Under the pieces are notes generated by a model, which saw nothing but the letters and a program-made list of their open reading frames with translations, was not told the origin of the DNA and did no database searches. From JBNKFV01 sp050289485 (lineage in GTDB: Bacteria > Pseudomonadota > Gammaproteobacteria > Pseudomonadales > Cellvibrionaceae), in assembly GCA_050289485.1 (NCBI GenBank), contig JBNKFV010000015.1:62001-126000 (forward strand): DNA of 64,000 bases, read 5' to 3'. Numbering within the stretch: position 1 is the stretch's first letter; each line of letters opens with the position of its first letter. This document shows, piece after piece, positions 44,380 through 52,729 of this stretch. A program made the position numbers and the translations under genes.

Positions 44380-44772
44380 ATGGCTGCAACTCAGTACTAC
44401 GGCACTGGCCGTCGTAAAACCTCTACAGCACGTGTATTTATCAGTGAAGGCGCTGGTAACATTGTTGTGAATGGTCGCTCTTTGGATGAGTATTTTGGTC
44501 GTGAAGTGGCGCGTATGATTGTACGTCAACCACTGGAAAAGGCCGATATGGTAGAAAAGTTTGACGTGCTGGTTACCGTTAAAGGTGGCGGTAGCTTCGG
44601 TCAGGCAGGCGCGATTCGCCACGGTTTGACACGTGCATTGATGCAGTATGACGAAGCGCTGCGTAAGCCTCTGCGAGAAGCAGGCTACGTGACTCGCGAT
44701 GCTCGTGAAGTTGAGCGTAAGAAAGTGGGTCTGCGTAAAGCACGTAAGAAGCCGCAATTCTCCAAGCGTTAA
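44380..44772 (+). CDS. rpsI: 30S ribosomal protein S9
   Basis: S9 sits in the 30S head, and its basic C-terminal tail touches P-site tRNA. From ATG 44380 it has 130 residues, the E. coli length. The start YYGTGRRKTSTARVF, the GGGSFGQAGAIRHGL loop and the KARKKPQFSKR tail are conserved. It follows rplM by 15 bases and ends at an intrinsic terminator. Confidence 0.98.
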   Translation: MAATQYYGTGRRKTSTARVFISEGAGNIVVNGRSLDEYFGREVARMIVRQPLEKADMVEKFDVLVTVKGGGSFGQAGAIRHGLTRALMQYDEALRKPLREAGYVTRDAREVERKKVGLRKARKKPQFSKR

Positions 44773-44796
44773 TTGTTTGCTGGTATGGTTTCGCAG

Positions 44797-44824
44797 AACG
44801 CCCGGTTTTCGCCGGGCGTTTTTG
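44797..44824 (+). terminator. Rho-independent terminator of rplM-rpsI
   Basis: A perfect 9-bp GC-rich stem (AACGCCCGG / CCGGGCGTT) is followed by TTTTTG. This is the clearest intrinsic terminator in this part of the window. Confidence 0.9.
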
Positions 44825-45066
44825 TTCGTGAACGACGGAAGAGTTTGCCTTGATGTCTGTTTGTAAATTGACCAGCAACTTGGCCTATATCATGAAAACG
44901 CCATAAAGCATGGGGGCTTTCGCTAAACCTTTCTTGTAAGGATGCCGCAAATTCTATACCATGTGCCAATTTTTCAAGTCTTCAAAATAACGTAAACCCT
45001 TGTAATTCAAACAGTTACTAGCCCCCAGGTGCGGGCTGAGTACGACCCTGATTGGAGAAAAGCGTC

Positions 45067-45654
45067 ATGAGTAATGGCGAGGTGAATAACGGCCGCCGCC
45101 GCTTCCTGACCGCAGCCACGTCAGTGGTAGGCGCGGCAGGTGCGGTTGGTGTTGCTGTCCCCTTTGTTGGATCATGGAATCCAAGTGCAAAAGCAAAAGC
45201 TGCCGGTGCTCCGGTGAAGGCTAATATCAGCAAGATAGAGCCCGGACAGATGATTACTGTTGAGTGGCGTGGCAAGCCGGTTTATATCGTTCGCCGCACG
45301 CAAGAGGCTTTGGACGGTTTAAAAGAGATGGACTCGTTGTTGCGAGATCCAGGCTCTGAAGACTCGGTACAGCCTGAGTACGCCAAAAATGAGTATCGCG
45401 CTATCAAGCCAGAATATCTCGTACTACTTGGGTTGTGCACCCACTTGGGCTGTGCGCCGATGTTCCAGCCCGAAGTTGGCTCTGTGGATATAGGCAGTGC
45501 TGTGTGGCAAGGCGGTTTCTTCTGCCCCTGTCACGGCTCCAAATTTGATCTGGCTGGCCGAGTGCTCAAAGGTGTTCCGGCCCCGATTAACCTTGAAGTG
45601 CCACCCTATTCTTATGAATCGGATAGCGTGATCGTAATTGGCGTGGAGGCATAA
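45067..45654 (+). CDS. petA: Ubiquinol-cytochrome c reductase iron-sulfur (Rieske) subunit
   Basis: This is the Rieske protein of the bc1 complex, which takes one electron from quinol and passes it to cytochrome c1. From ATG 45067 it has 195 residues. A Tat-type anchor (GRRRFLTAA, then a hydrophobic segment about 14-36) is followed by the cluster-binding motifs CTHLGC (124-129) and CPCHGS (153-158), in which two Cys and two His bind [2Fe-2S]. It is followed by the cytochrome b-c1 gene with a 2-base gap. Confidence 0.97.
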   Translation: MSNGEVNNGRRRFLTAATSVVGAAGAVGVAVPFVGSWNPSAKAKAAGAPVKANISKIEPGQMITVEWRGKPVYIVRRTQEALDGLKEMDSLLRDPGSEDSVQPEYAKNEYRAIKPEYLVLLGLCTHLGCAPMFQPEVGSVDIGSAVWQGGFFCPCHGSKFDLAGRVLKGVPAPINLEVPPYSYESDSVIVIGVEA

Positions 45655-45656
45655 TA

Positions 45657-47876
45657 ATGACCAAGTGGTTAGGAGATCTATGGGGTTGGGTTGATGCACG
45701 TTTGCCTGTGCAGCGCGCCTGGGATACTCACATGGGCAAGTATTATGCCCCGAAAAACTTTAATTTCTGGTATTTCTTTGGGGTGTTATCGATTCTGGTT
45801 CTGGTGAACCAGTTATTGACTGGCATCTGGCTGGTAATGAGCTTTAACCCCACCGCTGAAGGAGCGTTTGCCTCTGTTGAGTACATCATGCGTGATGTAG
45901 ATTACGGTTGGCTGCTGCGCTATATGCATTCCACCGGCGCCTCGGCGTTCTTTGTCGTGGTATACCTGCATATGTTCAGGGGCTTAATGTACGGCTCCTA
46001 CAAGGCACCGCGCGAACTGGTGTGGATCTTCGGCATGACCATCTATTTGGCCCTGATGGCGGAAGCGTTTATGGGCTATGTGTTGCCTTGGGGGCAGATG
46101 TCATACTGGGGGGCGCAGGTTATTGTATCGCTGTTCGGTGCTATCCCTGTTGTGGGGGATGACTTGGTGCAGTGGATTCGTGGTGACTACCTGATTTCCG
46201 GTATTACCTTGAACCGCTTCTTCTCGCTGCATGTTGTCGCTTTGCCTATTGTGCTACTGGCCTTGGTGGTTATGCACATTCTGGCACTGCATGAAGTGGG
46301 TTCCAACAACCCTGATGGTGTTGAGATCAAAAAGAACAAAGACGAGAACGGTATCCCTAAAGACGGTGTTCCATTTCATCCGTTTTATACCGTGCACGAT
46401 CTGGTAGGTATTACGGTATTCTTGTTTGTTTTTTGCTTCATTATTTTCTTTATGCCAGAAATGGGTGGGTTCTTCCTTGAACACGCCAACTTTGAAGAAG
46501 CCAACAACCTGAAAACGCCACCGCATATTGCACCGGTTTGGTATTTCACGCCGTTCTACGCCATTTTGCGTGCAGTGACAATTGATATTGGCCCGCTGAG
46601 TTCGAAGTTCCTTGGCTTGGTGGCGATGGGTGCCGCTATTGCGATCCTGTTTGTATTGCCTTGGCTGGATAAGAGCCCTGTTAAGTCAATGCGTTACAAA
46701 GGCTTTATGCCGCGTATTTCTTTGCTGTTGTTTGCGGCAATGTTCGTGGTATTAGGCTATCTAGGTGTTCAATCACCAACGTCTGGTCGTACGGTATTGG
46801 CCCAGTTGGCAACGGTTTATTACTTTGCTTACTTCATTCAAATGCCTACATTTACTAACCCAACTAGAAGCCAAACCGGGGCGGTGAATATCATTATCAG
46901 CACCATTTTGGGTTTGATTATGTTGTGGTTGGCATGGGGTGATACCAGTGGGACGCCATTGTTTGTCAGCCTGTTTGGCACGGCGGTTGGCTTGTTTGTT
47001 ATCGCTACCCCATGGCTGACAGGTAAAGACTCCGTTTCACCAGAGCCTACTCGTCTGCAGGCAACAGGGGTATCCAAAGCCTTGGTGTGGGCAGGTTTGT
47101 TGTTCTTCATTGTACTGGTTGTGGCGCCAATCAAAGCGGTTGCTTCGACAGGTTCTTTTGAGTGTGGAACCATTCCTTGCGATGAAATGACGCCTGACCT
47201 GAAAGACAAAGCGTCTTTGCAGCGTGGTGCCAAGTGGTTTATGAATTACTGCTATGGCTGTCACTCGGCGAAGTTTTCTCGATTCGAGCGCGTAGCTGAT
47301 GATTTGGATATTCCACACGAGCTGATGTTGGAAAATCTGGTGTTTGGTGATCGGCGTATCGGTGAGTTGATGACGATAGCGATGGACCCCAAAGATTCAA
47401 AGGCCTGGTTTGGTGCCACACCGCCTGATTTGTCGTTGGTTGCTCGTTCTCGCTCTCCAGAATGGCTTTACACGTACTTACGTAATTTCTACAAAGATGA
47501 TTCCCGTCCGACGGGTATGAACAATAAAGTGTTCAAAGACGTTGCCATGCCCAACGTACTGCTTGAACTGCAGGGTGTTCAAGAGTGTGCGCCCGGACCT
47601 AAACTCGATGCACATGGCGCGGTAGAGCGTGATGCAATGGGCGAAGCCATTGTGGACGAACATTGTGGTGGTTTGGCGGTAGGCGATATCAAGGGTTCGC
47701 TTAGCGAAGAAGAGTTTGATCAGGCCATGTACGACCTGGTTAACTTTATGGAATATGTTGCAGAGCCCATGGCTGAAGATCGCAAGCGCATTGGTGTTTA
47801 CGTATTGCTCTTCTTGTGTGTGCTGTTTGTGTTCTGTTATCTGCTAAATAGAGAATATTGGAAAGACATTCACTAA
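45657..47876 (+). CDS. petBC: Cytochrome b / cytochrome c1 fusion subunit of the bc1 complex
   Basis: One uninterrupted frame of 739 residues encodes both cytochrome b and cytochrome c1, normally two genes in gammaproteobacteria. Residues 1-400 are cytochrome b with eight helices; the haem-ligand histidines are His91/His105 in helix B and His192/His207 in helix D, and the quinol-site motif is PVWY (293-296), the variant usual in beta- and gammaproteobacteria. Two extra hydrophobic helices follow (about 409-428 and 434-452). A signal-peptide-like helix (about 474-492, ending AVAS) leads into cytochrome c1, with the haem site CYGCH at 532-536, the likely Met ligand in AMPNVL (Met631) and a C-terminal anchor (about 713-730). 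A known precedent is fbcH of Bradyrhizobium, whose product is cleaved. A hairpin terminator follows. Confidence 0.95.
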   Translation: MTKWLGDLWGWVDARLPVQRAWDTHMGKYYAPKNFNFWYFFGVLSILVLVNQLLTGIWLVMSFNPTAEGAFASVEYIMRDVDYGWLLRYMHSTGASAFFVVVYLHMFRGLMYGSYKAPRELVWIFGMTIYLALMAEAFMGYVLPWGQMSYWGAQVIVSLFGAIPVVGDDLVQWIRGDYLISGITLNRFFSLHVVALPIVLLALVVMHILALHEVGSNNPDGVEIKKNKDENGIPKDGVPFHPFYTVHDLVGITVFLFVFCFIIFFMPEMGGFFLEHANFEEANNLKTPPHIAPVWYFTPFYAILRAVTIDIGPLSSKFLGLVAMGAAIAILFVLPWLDKSPVKSMRYKGFMPRISLLLFAAMFVVLGYLGVQSPTSGRTVLAQLATVYYFAYFIQMPTFTNPTRSQTGAVNIIISTILGLIMLWLAWGDTSGTPLFVSLFGTAVGLFVIATPWLTGKDSVSPEPTRLQATGVSKALVWAGLLFFIVLVVAPIKAVASTGSFECGTIPCDEMTPDLKDKASLQRGAKWFMNYCYGCHSAKFSRFERVADDLDIPHELMLENLVFGDRRIGELMTIAMDPKDSKAWFGATPPDLSLVARSRSPEWLYTYLRNFYKDDSRPTGMNNKVFKDVAMPNVLLELQGVQECAPGPKLDAHGAVERDAMGEAIVDEHCGGLAVGDIKGSLSEEEFDQAMYDLVNFMEYVAEPMAEDRKRIGVYVLLFLCVLFVFCYLLNREYWKDIH

Positions 47877-47901
47877 ATTACGCAGATTAGAAGTATTTAG
47901 C

Positions 47902-47933
47902 TGGGCGATCCTAGGGGTCGCCCATTTGTATTT
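47902..47933 (+). terminator. Rho-independent terminator after petBC
   Basis: Ten-base arms (TGGGCGATCC / GGGTCGCCCA, one G-U pair) around a 3-base loop are followed by TTTGTATTT, ending the petA-petBC transcript before sspA. Confidence 0.7.
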
Positions 47934-47967
47934 AAACGATTTATTTTTTTGCATCGAGGTGTAGTCC

Positions 47968-48600
47968 ATGGGTGTTTTGGCTAAGCGTTCATCTATGACG
48001 TATTTTTCAGATGGACAGGATCATTACAGCCATCGTGTTCGTATTGTTCTGGCTGAGAAAGGGGTTTCCGTTGATATTATTGATGTTGACCCAAACAATC
48101 CTCCGGAAGAGCTAGCTGACTTAAATCCTTATAACAGCTTACCGACTCTGGTAGATCGCGAACTATCGCTTTATGAAACAAAAGTGATGATGGAATATCT
48201 TGATGAGCGTTTTCCTCATCCACCGTTACTACCGGTTTATCCTGTAACGCGTGCGCAAAGCCGCCTCTGGATGCACCGCATCGAAAGAGATTGGTGCCCG
48301 CTGGTTGATGTTATCAATAGCGGAAAAAGCAAAGAAGCTGCTGCAAAGGCTCGTAAAGATCTGAAAGACGGGCTGATGTCGATTGCGCCAATTTTTGCAG
48401 AAATGCCGTATTTTATGAGTGAGGAGTTTACCCTGGTAGACTGTTGTCTGGCTCCTATCCTGTGGCGTTTAGACCAGCTGGAAATCAAATTGCCAGCTAC
48501 AAAGCAGGCGAAACCGCTACTGGATTACATGGAACGTCTGTTTGCACGCGAATCGTTCCGCGAGAGCTTGACTGATTTTGAACGCGACATGCGCGTTTAG
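47968..48600 (+). CDS. sspA: Stringent starvation protein A
   Basis: SspA has a glutathione-transferase fold but acts as an RNA polymerase-associated regulator in stationary phase and acid stress. The 210-residue protein has the thioredoxin-like N-terminal half (SHRVRIVLAEKGVSVDI, PYNSLPTLVDRELSLYE) and a helical C-terminal half. It lies 38 bases before sspB, the usual sspAB pair downstream of the pet genes. Confidence 0.95.
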   Translation: MGVLAKRSSMTYFSDGQDHYSHRVRIVLAEKGVSVDIIDVDPNNPPEELADLNPYNSLPTLVDRELSLYETKVMMEYLDERFPHPPLLPVYPVTRAQSRLWMHRIERDWCPLVDVINSGKSKEAAAKARKDLKDGLMSIAPIFAEMPYFMSEEFTLVDCCLAPILWRLDQLEIKLPATKQAKPLLDYMERLFARESFRESLTDFERDMRV

Positions 48601-48638
48601 TAGTTTAATCCACTAAACGTTAATCGAGGTTTTTGTCC

Positions 48639-49058
48639 ATGGCGATGTCATCGAGTCGACCTTACATGATTCGGGCGTTATATGACTGGATTGTAGATAA
48701 CCAGTGTACCCCGTATATTGTGGTCGATGCCCATGGTCCGGGCGTTGAAGTGCCGCAAAATTTTGTTAACAAGGACGGCCAAATTATTCTCAATATATCG
48801 CCAACTGCTGTGGTTGGTTTGGATTTGGGCCAGGATGCGGTCGCTTTCAGTGCCCGTTTTGGCGGTGTGCCTACCGATATCTACGTACCCTGTATTTGCG
48901 TAATGGGTATTTATGCGCGAGAAAATGGTCAGGGTATGGTCTTTGAGCCTGAAGACTACCCTGAGCCGCCCAAACCGAAAGGTACGGGTTCTAAACAGGC
49001 AACGCCCATCACTTCGGCGAAGCCCGGTAAAAAACCCAGCCTTAAAGTGGTTAAGTAG
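48639..49058 (+). CDS. sspB: ClpXP adaptor SspB
   Basis: SspB delivers ssrA-tagged proteins to ClpXP. From ATG 48639 it has 139 residues; a TTG two codons earlier lacks support. The N-terminal SspB domain (about 5-112) includes RPYMIRALYDWIVDN and FSARFGGVP. A flexible Pro/Lys-rich linker follows, ending in PSLKVVK, which matches the ClpX-binding XB peptide at the C-terminus of SspB. It ends at an intrinsic terminator. Confidence 0.95.
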   Translation: MAMSSSRPYMIRALYDWIVDNQCTPYIVVDAHGPGVEVPQNFVNKDGQIILNISPTAVVGLDLGQDAVAFSARFGGVPTDIYVPCICVMGIYARENGQGMVFEPEDYPEPPKPKGTGSKQATPITSAKPGKKPSLKVVK

Positions 49059-49072
49059 TTTTTCACTATCGA

Positions 49073-49108
49073 AAAAAGCCCAGCAAATTAGCTGGGCTTT
49101 TCTGTTTT
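49073..49108 (+). terminator. Rho-independent terminator after sspB
   Basis: The stem AAAAGCCCAGC / GCTGGGCTTTT around AAATTA, followed by CTGTTTTTG, ends the sspAB transcript. Confidence 0.85.
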
Positions 49109-49297
49109 TGCATCCTCACCGCCCTGCTTGGCCATAAACACGCTACATTGAAGCTCTCAATATGGATAATTATTTATATAAGTAATAGGAATTAATGATT
49201 AAATTGGTTATTTCTAATACTTATTGGTCAAGTTGTCATCCCTCAATGATACTCAGTAGTGCACGTACACTAATAATGAGACTTAAGGAGGGCTTTT

Positions 49298-49915
49298 ATG
49301 GCCATTTTGGAGCACACCCTTGGGATTATGTTGCACCCAGATTCGGAATGGAAAGCCATTAGAAATGAACGACATTCGTTTTTGCAGGTATTTGTAAGTC
49401 ATGTACCTTTTCTCGCCCTGATTCCTGCGGTTGCAGCGTATTTTGGGGTAACACAAGTGGGTTGGACTGTTGGCGGAGGCGAACCGGTCAAACTAACCTC
49501 GAACAGTGCTTTATCATTGTGTGTTCTCACCTATGTAGCGATGCTGCTGGGTGTTTATGTGCTGGGGGAATTTATAAATTGGATGTCGAAAACCTATGGC
49601 GTTGGTGATAGTGAAGAAAAACGCCACTATGAGGGTACTGCTTTAGCTGTATACGTCACTACGCCGATATTCCTTGCCGGTGTTGTCCACGCATATCCAG
49701 ATATGTGGATCAATGCGGTAGTGTTATTAGCGGCGGCTGCCTATGCAGTTTACTTGGTGTATGAGGGTATCCCCATCCTCATGAACATCTCCAGTGATAG
49801 AGCTTTCATGTACGCCAGTTCTGTGGTCACTGTGGTACTGGTGATGGTAGTTGTCGTGCGTGTGGGGTCTGTGATCTTATGGGGGCTTGGCATAGGGCCA
49901 CAATACGTAGACTAG
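49298..49915 (+). CDS. Yip1 family membrane protein
   Basis: This 205-residue inner-membrane protein begins with a cytoplasmic segment typical of bacterial Yip1-domain proteins (LGIMLHPDSEWKAIR, the Trp/Ile motif before the first helix). About five to six hydrophobic segments follow: 33-50, 72-92, 113-132, 134-153 and 170-195. The strong ribosome-binding site AAGGAGG lies 7 bases before ATG 49298. The function of bacterial Yip1 proteins is not known. It stands between two terminators, so it is transcribed alone; its upstream region (about 190 bases) is very AT-rich and must contain its promoter. In the P. aeruginosa block, as I recall it, this gene is absent. Confidence 0.85.
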   Translation: MAILEHTLGIMLHPDSEWKAIRNERHSFLQVFVSHVPFLALIPAVAAYFGVTQVGWTVGGGEPVKLTSNSALSLCVLTYVAMLLGVYVLGEFINWMSKTYGVGDSEEKRHYEGTALAVYVTTPIFLAGVVHAYPDMWINAVVLLAAAAYAVYLVYEGIPILMNISSDRAFMYASSVVTVVLVMVVVVRVGSVILWGLGIGPQYVD

Positions 49916-49944
49916 TGAATCACACTCACTAAGGTTTTAGGTTA

Positions 49945-49978
49945 AACGGGGAGTGTTATCGCTCCCCGTTTTCGTTTT
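49945..49978 (+). terminator. Rho-independent terminator after the Yip1-type gene
   Basis: A 9-bp stem (AACGGGGAG / CTCCCCGTT) with an 8-base loop is followed by TTCGTTTT. Confidence 0.85.
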
Positions 49979-50195
49979 ACTTCACATAGCAAGTACTAGG
50001 CAATAGCACTTTCATTATTCTTTAGCACCATAAACTTTTTGTTATTGGTTTTTCGCCACCAGATTGCGTTATACTTTTTGCTGCATTGCGGAATCAAGTG
50101 TGTTGCGCGGTTTTCTAGCAGGCACATATCGAGAGCTGGCTTTAGGTTTGGTCGGCACAAAGTGATCAATTTGTAATCCACCGGAGTCTAAGTAT

Positions 50196-51374
50196 ATGGA
50201 ACAGGTAGCCATTGTTGCTGCAGGTCGAACTGCAATTGGTAGCTTTAATGGGAGCTTGGCTGGTTTAAGTGCAGATCAGTTGGGAACGGCTGTTATTAAA
50301 GGGCTGTTAGAGAAAACAGGTGTAGCACCTGACCTTATTGATGAAGTGATTTTGGGGCAGGTTCTCACTGCTGGCTGCGGCCAGAACCCTGCTCGCCAAG
50401 CCGCTATCAATGCGGGTTTACCCATCACTACTCCAGCGATGATGGTAAGCAAGGTGTGTGGTTCGGGTTTGAAAGCTACGCATTTGGCCGCTCAGGCTAT
50501 AGCGCTAGGCGATGCGGATATCATCATCGCGGGTGGCCAGGAGTCTATGAGCCAGTCTGCTCACGTTTTGCCCGGCAGTCGTAATGGCGCCAAGATGGGT
50601 GACTGGACGATGGTTGATACCATGATAAAGGATGGCCTGATAGATGCCTTCCATAACTATCATATGGGTATCACGACGGAGAATATTGCTGAGAAATATG
50701 GCATTTCTCGTGAAGAGCAAGATGTATTTGCGGCGGCATCACAGCAAAAAGCCGAGGCTGCACAAAAAGCGGGTAAGTTCAAAGACGAAATTATTAGCGT
50801 CGAGATCCCGCAGCGTAAGGGCGATCCGATCGTGGTTGCTGATGATGAATATCCAAAGCATGGCACTACGGCAGAAACACTGGCCAAGTTGCGTCCCGCG
50901 TTCAAGAAGGATGGCACGGTAACCGCAGGTAATGCGTCGGGTATCAACGATGGTGCTGCTGCGGTGATGATGATGAGCCTGAAAAAAGCCGAAGCACTGG
51001 GACTGACGCCGTTGGCGGTCATCAAGGCGTATGCGAATGCGGGGGTCGACCCAAGCATTATGGGTACAGGGCCTATCCCTGCAGTTAAGCGTTGCTTGGC
51101 AAAAGCTGGCTGGGGTGTTGGTGATTTGGAGCTGATTGAGGCAAATGAGGCTTTTGCTGCGCAAGCGATTTCAGTGAATCGTGATCTTGAATGGGATACC
51201 GGCATCGTAAACGTGAATGGTGGTGCTATTGCGTTGGGTCACCCCATTGGTGCGTCAGGTTGTCGTATTTTGGTGACCCTATTGCATGAAATGGTTCGCA
51301 GAGATGTTAAAAAAGGCCTGGCCACCCTCTGTATTGGTGGTGGTATGGGCGTGGCGCTTGCGGTTGAGCGTTAA
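50196..51374 (+). CDS. Acetyl-CoA C-acetyltransferase (thiolase)
   Basis: This 392-residue thiolase II is a homologue of PhaA/AtoB, which condense two acetyl-CoA to acetoacetyl-CoA or run the reverse step. The catalytic residues are Cys88 (VSKVCGSGLKA), His349 (ALGHPIGASG) and Cys379 (LCIGGGMG). The active-site ANEAFAAQ motif is present. It lies alone between terminators, with no phaB, phaC or fatty-acid genes beside it, so polyhydroxyalkanoate, ketone-body or general acetyl-CoA use cannot be told apart. CCGGAG lies upstream of the start. Confidence 0.95.
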   Translation: MEQVAIVAAGRTAIGSFNGSLAGLSADQLGTAVIKGLLEKTGVAPDLIDEVILGQVLTAGCGQNPARQAAINAGLPITTPAMMVSKVCGSGLKATHLAAQAIALGDADIIIAGGQESMSQSAHVLPGSRNGAKMGDWTMVDTMIKDGLIDAFHNYHMGITTENIAEKYGISREEQDVFAAASQQKAEAAQKAGKFKDEIISVEIPQRKGDPIVVADDEYPKHGTTAETLAKLRPAFKKDGTVTAGNASGINDGAAAVMMMSLKKAEALGLTPLAVIKAYANAGVDPSIMGTGPIPAVKRCLAKAGWGVGDLELIEANEAFAAQAISVNRDLEWDTGIVNVNGGAIALGHPIGASGCRILVTLLHEMVRRDVKKGLATLCIGGGMGVALAVER

Positions 51375-51399
51375 TCTCTTCGGAGTCTGAGAAAACAAA

Positions 51400-51424
51400 A
51401 AACCCGGTTTAGCCGGGTTTTTTT
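51400..51424. terminator. Terminator between convergent thiolase and dolP genes
   Basis: A perfect 8-bp stem (AAACCCGG / CCGGGTTT) with T-runs possible on both strands (TTTTTTT on plus, the A-run on the left giving T on minus) makes this a good bidirectional terminator. Confidence 0.85.
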
Positions 51425-51440
51425 AGGTTCGCCAACTTCG

Positions 51441-52013
51441 TCAGTCTATATATTCAAAGACTCTCACCACCTTTTGTACGCCGGAAGTTGAACTTGCTAC
51501 TTCTGTCGCCTTCTCGGCTTCCACGCGCGAGAGCAAACCCATCAAGTAAACGACACCGTCTTCAGTCACGACTTTGATACGGGAGCCAGCAATATCCCGG
51601 TTGGCCAGTAAGCGGGTTTTTACTTTACTGGTGAGCCAAGTATCGTTTGATCTGGCAACCAAGGAGGTTTTCCCCTGCACTTGTAGTTCGTTATGTACCT
51701 GACGAACATTTTTTATATCGCTAACAATGGTTGTAGCTTGATCTCTAAGGCTTTGATTTTCCACTTGTCCTGTCAACAGTACGACGCCATTGTAGCTGGT
51801 GATAGAAATATGCGCGTTCTTTAAGCCTTCGTCGCTTTTGTCCAGATTAACGTTAGCCATGGTTTCTATTTGTTGGTCATCAATCAGTGTGCCGAACGTT
51901 CGTTTGCCAGGGTTACTGCTAATGGGCTCGTCGGTTGTTGCGCCAATAATGCTGGAACAACCTTGAGCAAGTAACGTTGAGCATAGCAAAAGAGTGAGGG
52001 CAAAAAGACGCAT
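51441..52013 (-). CDS. dolP: Division/outer-membrane lipoprotein DolP (two BON domains)
   Basis: DolP (YraP) is an outer-membrane lipoprotein that binds anionic phospholipids at the division site and supports envelope integrity. I take ATG 52013 (MRLFALTLLLCSTLLAQGC), giving 190 residues, a signal peptide and a lipobox-like LAQGC with the lipidated Cys. Two BON domains follow (about 50-115 and 128-190), each with the VNLDKSDEGLKNAHISITSYNGVVLLTGQV-type pattern (seen as ITSYNGVVLLTGQV and VVTEDGVVYLMGLL). The diaA stop lies directly upstream; the two probably share a transcript. Confidence 0.92.
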   Translation of the reverse strand: MRLFALTLLLCSTLLAQGCSSIIGATTDEPISSNPGKRTFGTLIDDQQIETMANVNLDKSDEGLKNAHISITSYNGVVLLTGQVENQSLRDQATTIVSDIKNVRQVHNELQVQGKTSLVARSNDTWLTSKVKTRLLANRDIAGSRIKVVTEDGVVYLMGLLSRVEAEKATEVASSTSGVQKVVRVFEYID

Positions 52014-52015
52014 GG

Positions 52016-52633
52016 TTACTCCTGTGCACCAAAGAGTTGATAGTCGATTAAATCGCATAGGCAAAAGCCCATTAGTAAGTGAATTTCGTGTATGCGGGTA
52101 CGAGAGTTTTCCGGTACGCGCAGTTCTAGATCGTTGACATCCAGCAGGGCCGCAATGTTCCCACCGTCCCGACCGGTAATGGCAATCACGTACATGTGTT
52201 TGTCGTGGGCAGCTTGCAAGGCTTGTACGAGATTGCTTGGGTTGCCACTGGTAGAAAACAGTATTAGTACGTCGCCAGATGTTCCAAGTGCTCTGATTTG
52301 TTTGGCAAAAATCTCATTATAACTGACATCATTGGCAATAGCCGTTTGCGCAATGGAATCGGTACCTAATGCAAATGCCGGAAACGCCGGGCGCTCCCGC
52401 TCAAACCGGTGGCTAAGATTCGATGCCAGAATTTGCGCATTAGCGGCAGAAACTCCGTTGCCGCACAACAGTATTTTATTTTCGCTGAGCAGTGCCTGAA
52501 CGAGTATCTGACTGGCTTCTGTCAACAGTGGCGCAAGGTACTCACCACTTTGCATTTTGGCTTCAATGCTGCGATGGAATAGCGTGATAATGCGTTCATC
52601 GAGTTCATTTTGTTCGGCAGCATGGTCGTTCAT
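52016..52633 (-). CDS. diaA: SIS-domain protein, DiaA-like / phosphoheptose isomerase family
   Basis: This 205-residue protein is one SIS domain (about 30-200) of the GmhA/DiaA family: LLCGNGVSAANAQILASNLSHRFE (seen as CGNGVSAANAQ and HRFERERPAFPA), LILFSTSGNPSNLVQA and the C-terminal helix. GmhA makes D-glycero-D-manno-heptose-7-phosphate for LPS; DiaA binds DnaA and times replication. Position between yraN and dolP is that of E. coli diaA, whereas pseudomonads name the same position gmhA. Active-site residues of GmhA could not be settled by eye, so the role stays open. Confidence 0.85.
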   Translation of the reverse strand: MNDHAAEQNELDERIITLFHRSIEAKMQSGEYLAPLLTEASQILVQALLSENKILLCGNGVSAANAQILASNLSHRFERERPAFPAFALGTDSIAQTAIANDVSYNEIFAKQIRALGTSGDVLILFSTSGNPSNLVQALQAAHDKHMYVIAITGRDGGNIAALLDVNDLELRVPENSRTRIHEIHLLMGFCLCDLIDYQLFGAQE

Positions 52634-52729
52634 GTGGTTCGGATTCCTTCGTATCGTCGGCGGCTATTGTACAGACGTGTGTATGCAGGCGTCATTCCCA
52701 GTAGCAGCTTTTTTTAGTGTCAACAGGCC

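Noticed and set aside
46530..46545. PVWY in place of PEWY at the quinol-oxidation site of cytochrome b, considered as a loss of a catalytic Glu
   Set aside because: PVWY is the known usual form in beta- and gammaproteobacteria.
49996..50181. 61-codon minus-strand frame between the Yip1-type gene and the thiolase gene
   Set aside because: It covers the region expected to hold the thiolase promoter, has no clear ribosome-binding site and no recognisable motif.
50660..51205. Long open frame antisense to the thiolase gene (181 codons)
   Set aside because: Low-complexity Ala/Ser/Pro-rich antisense translation with no family resemblance.
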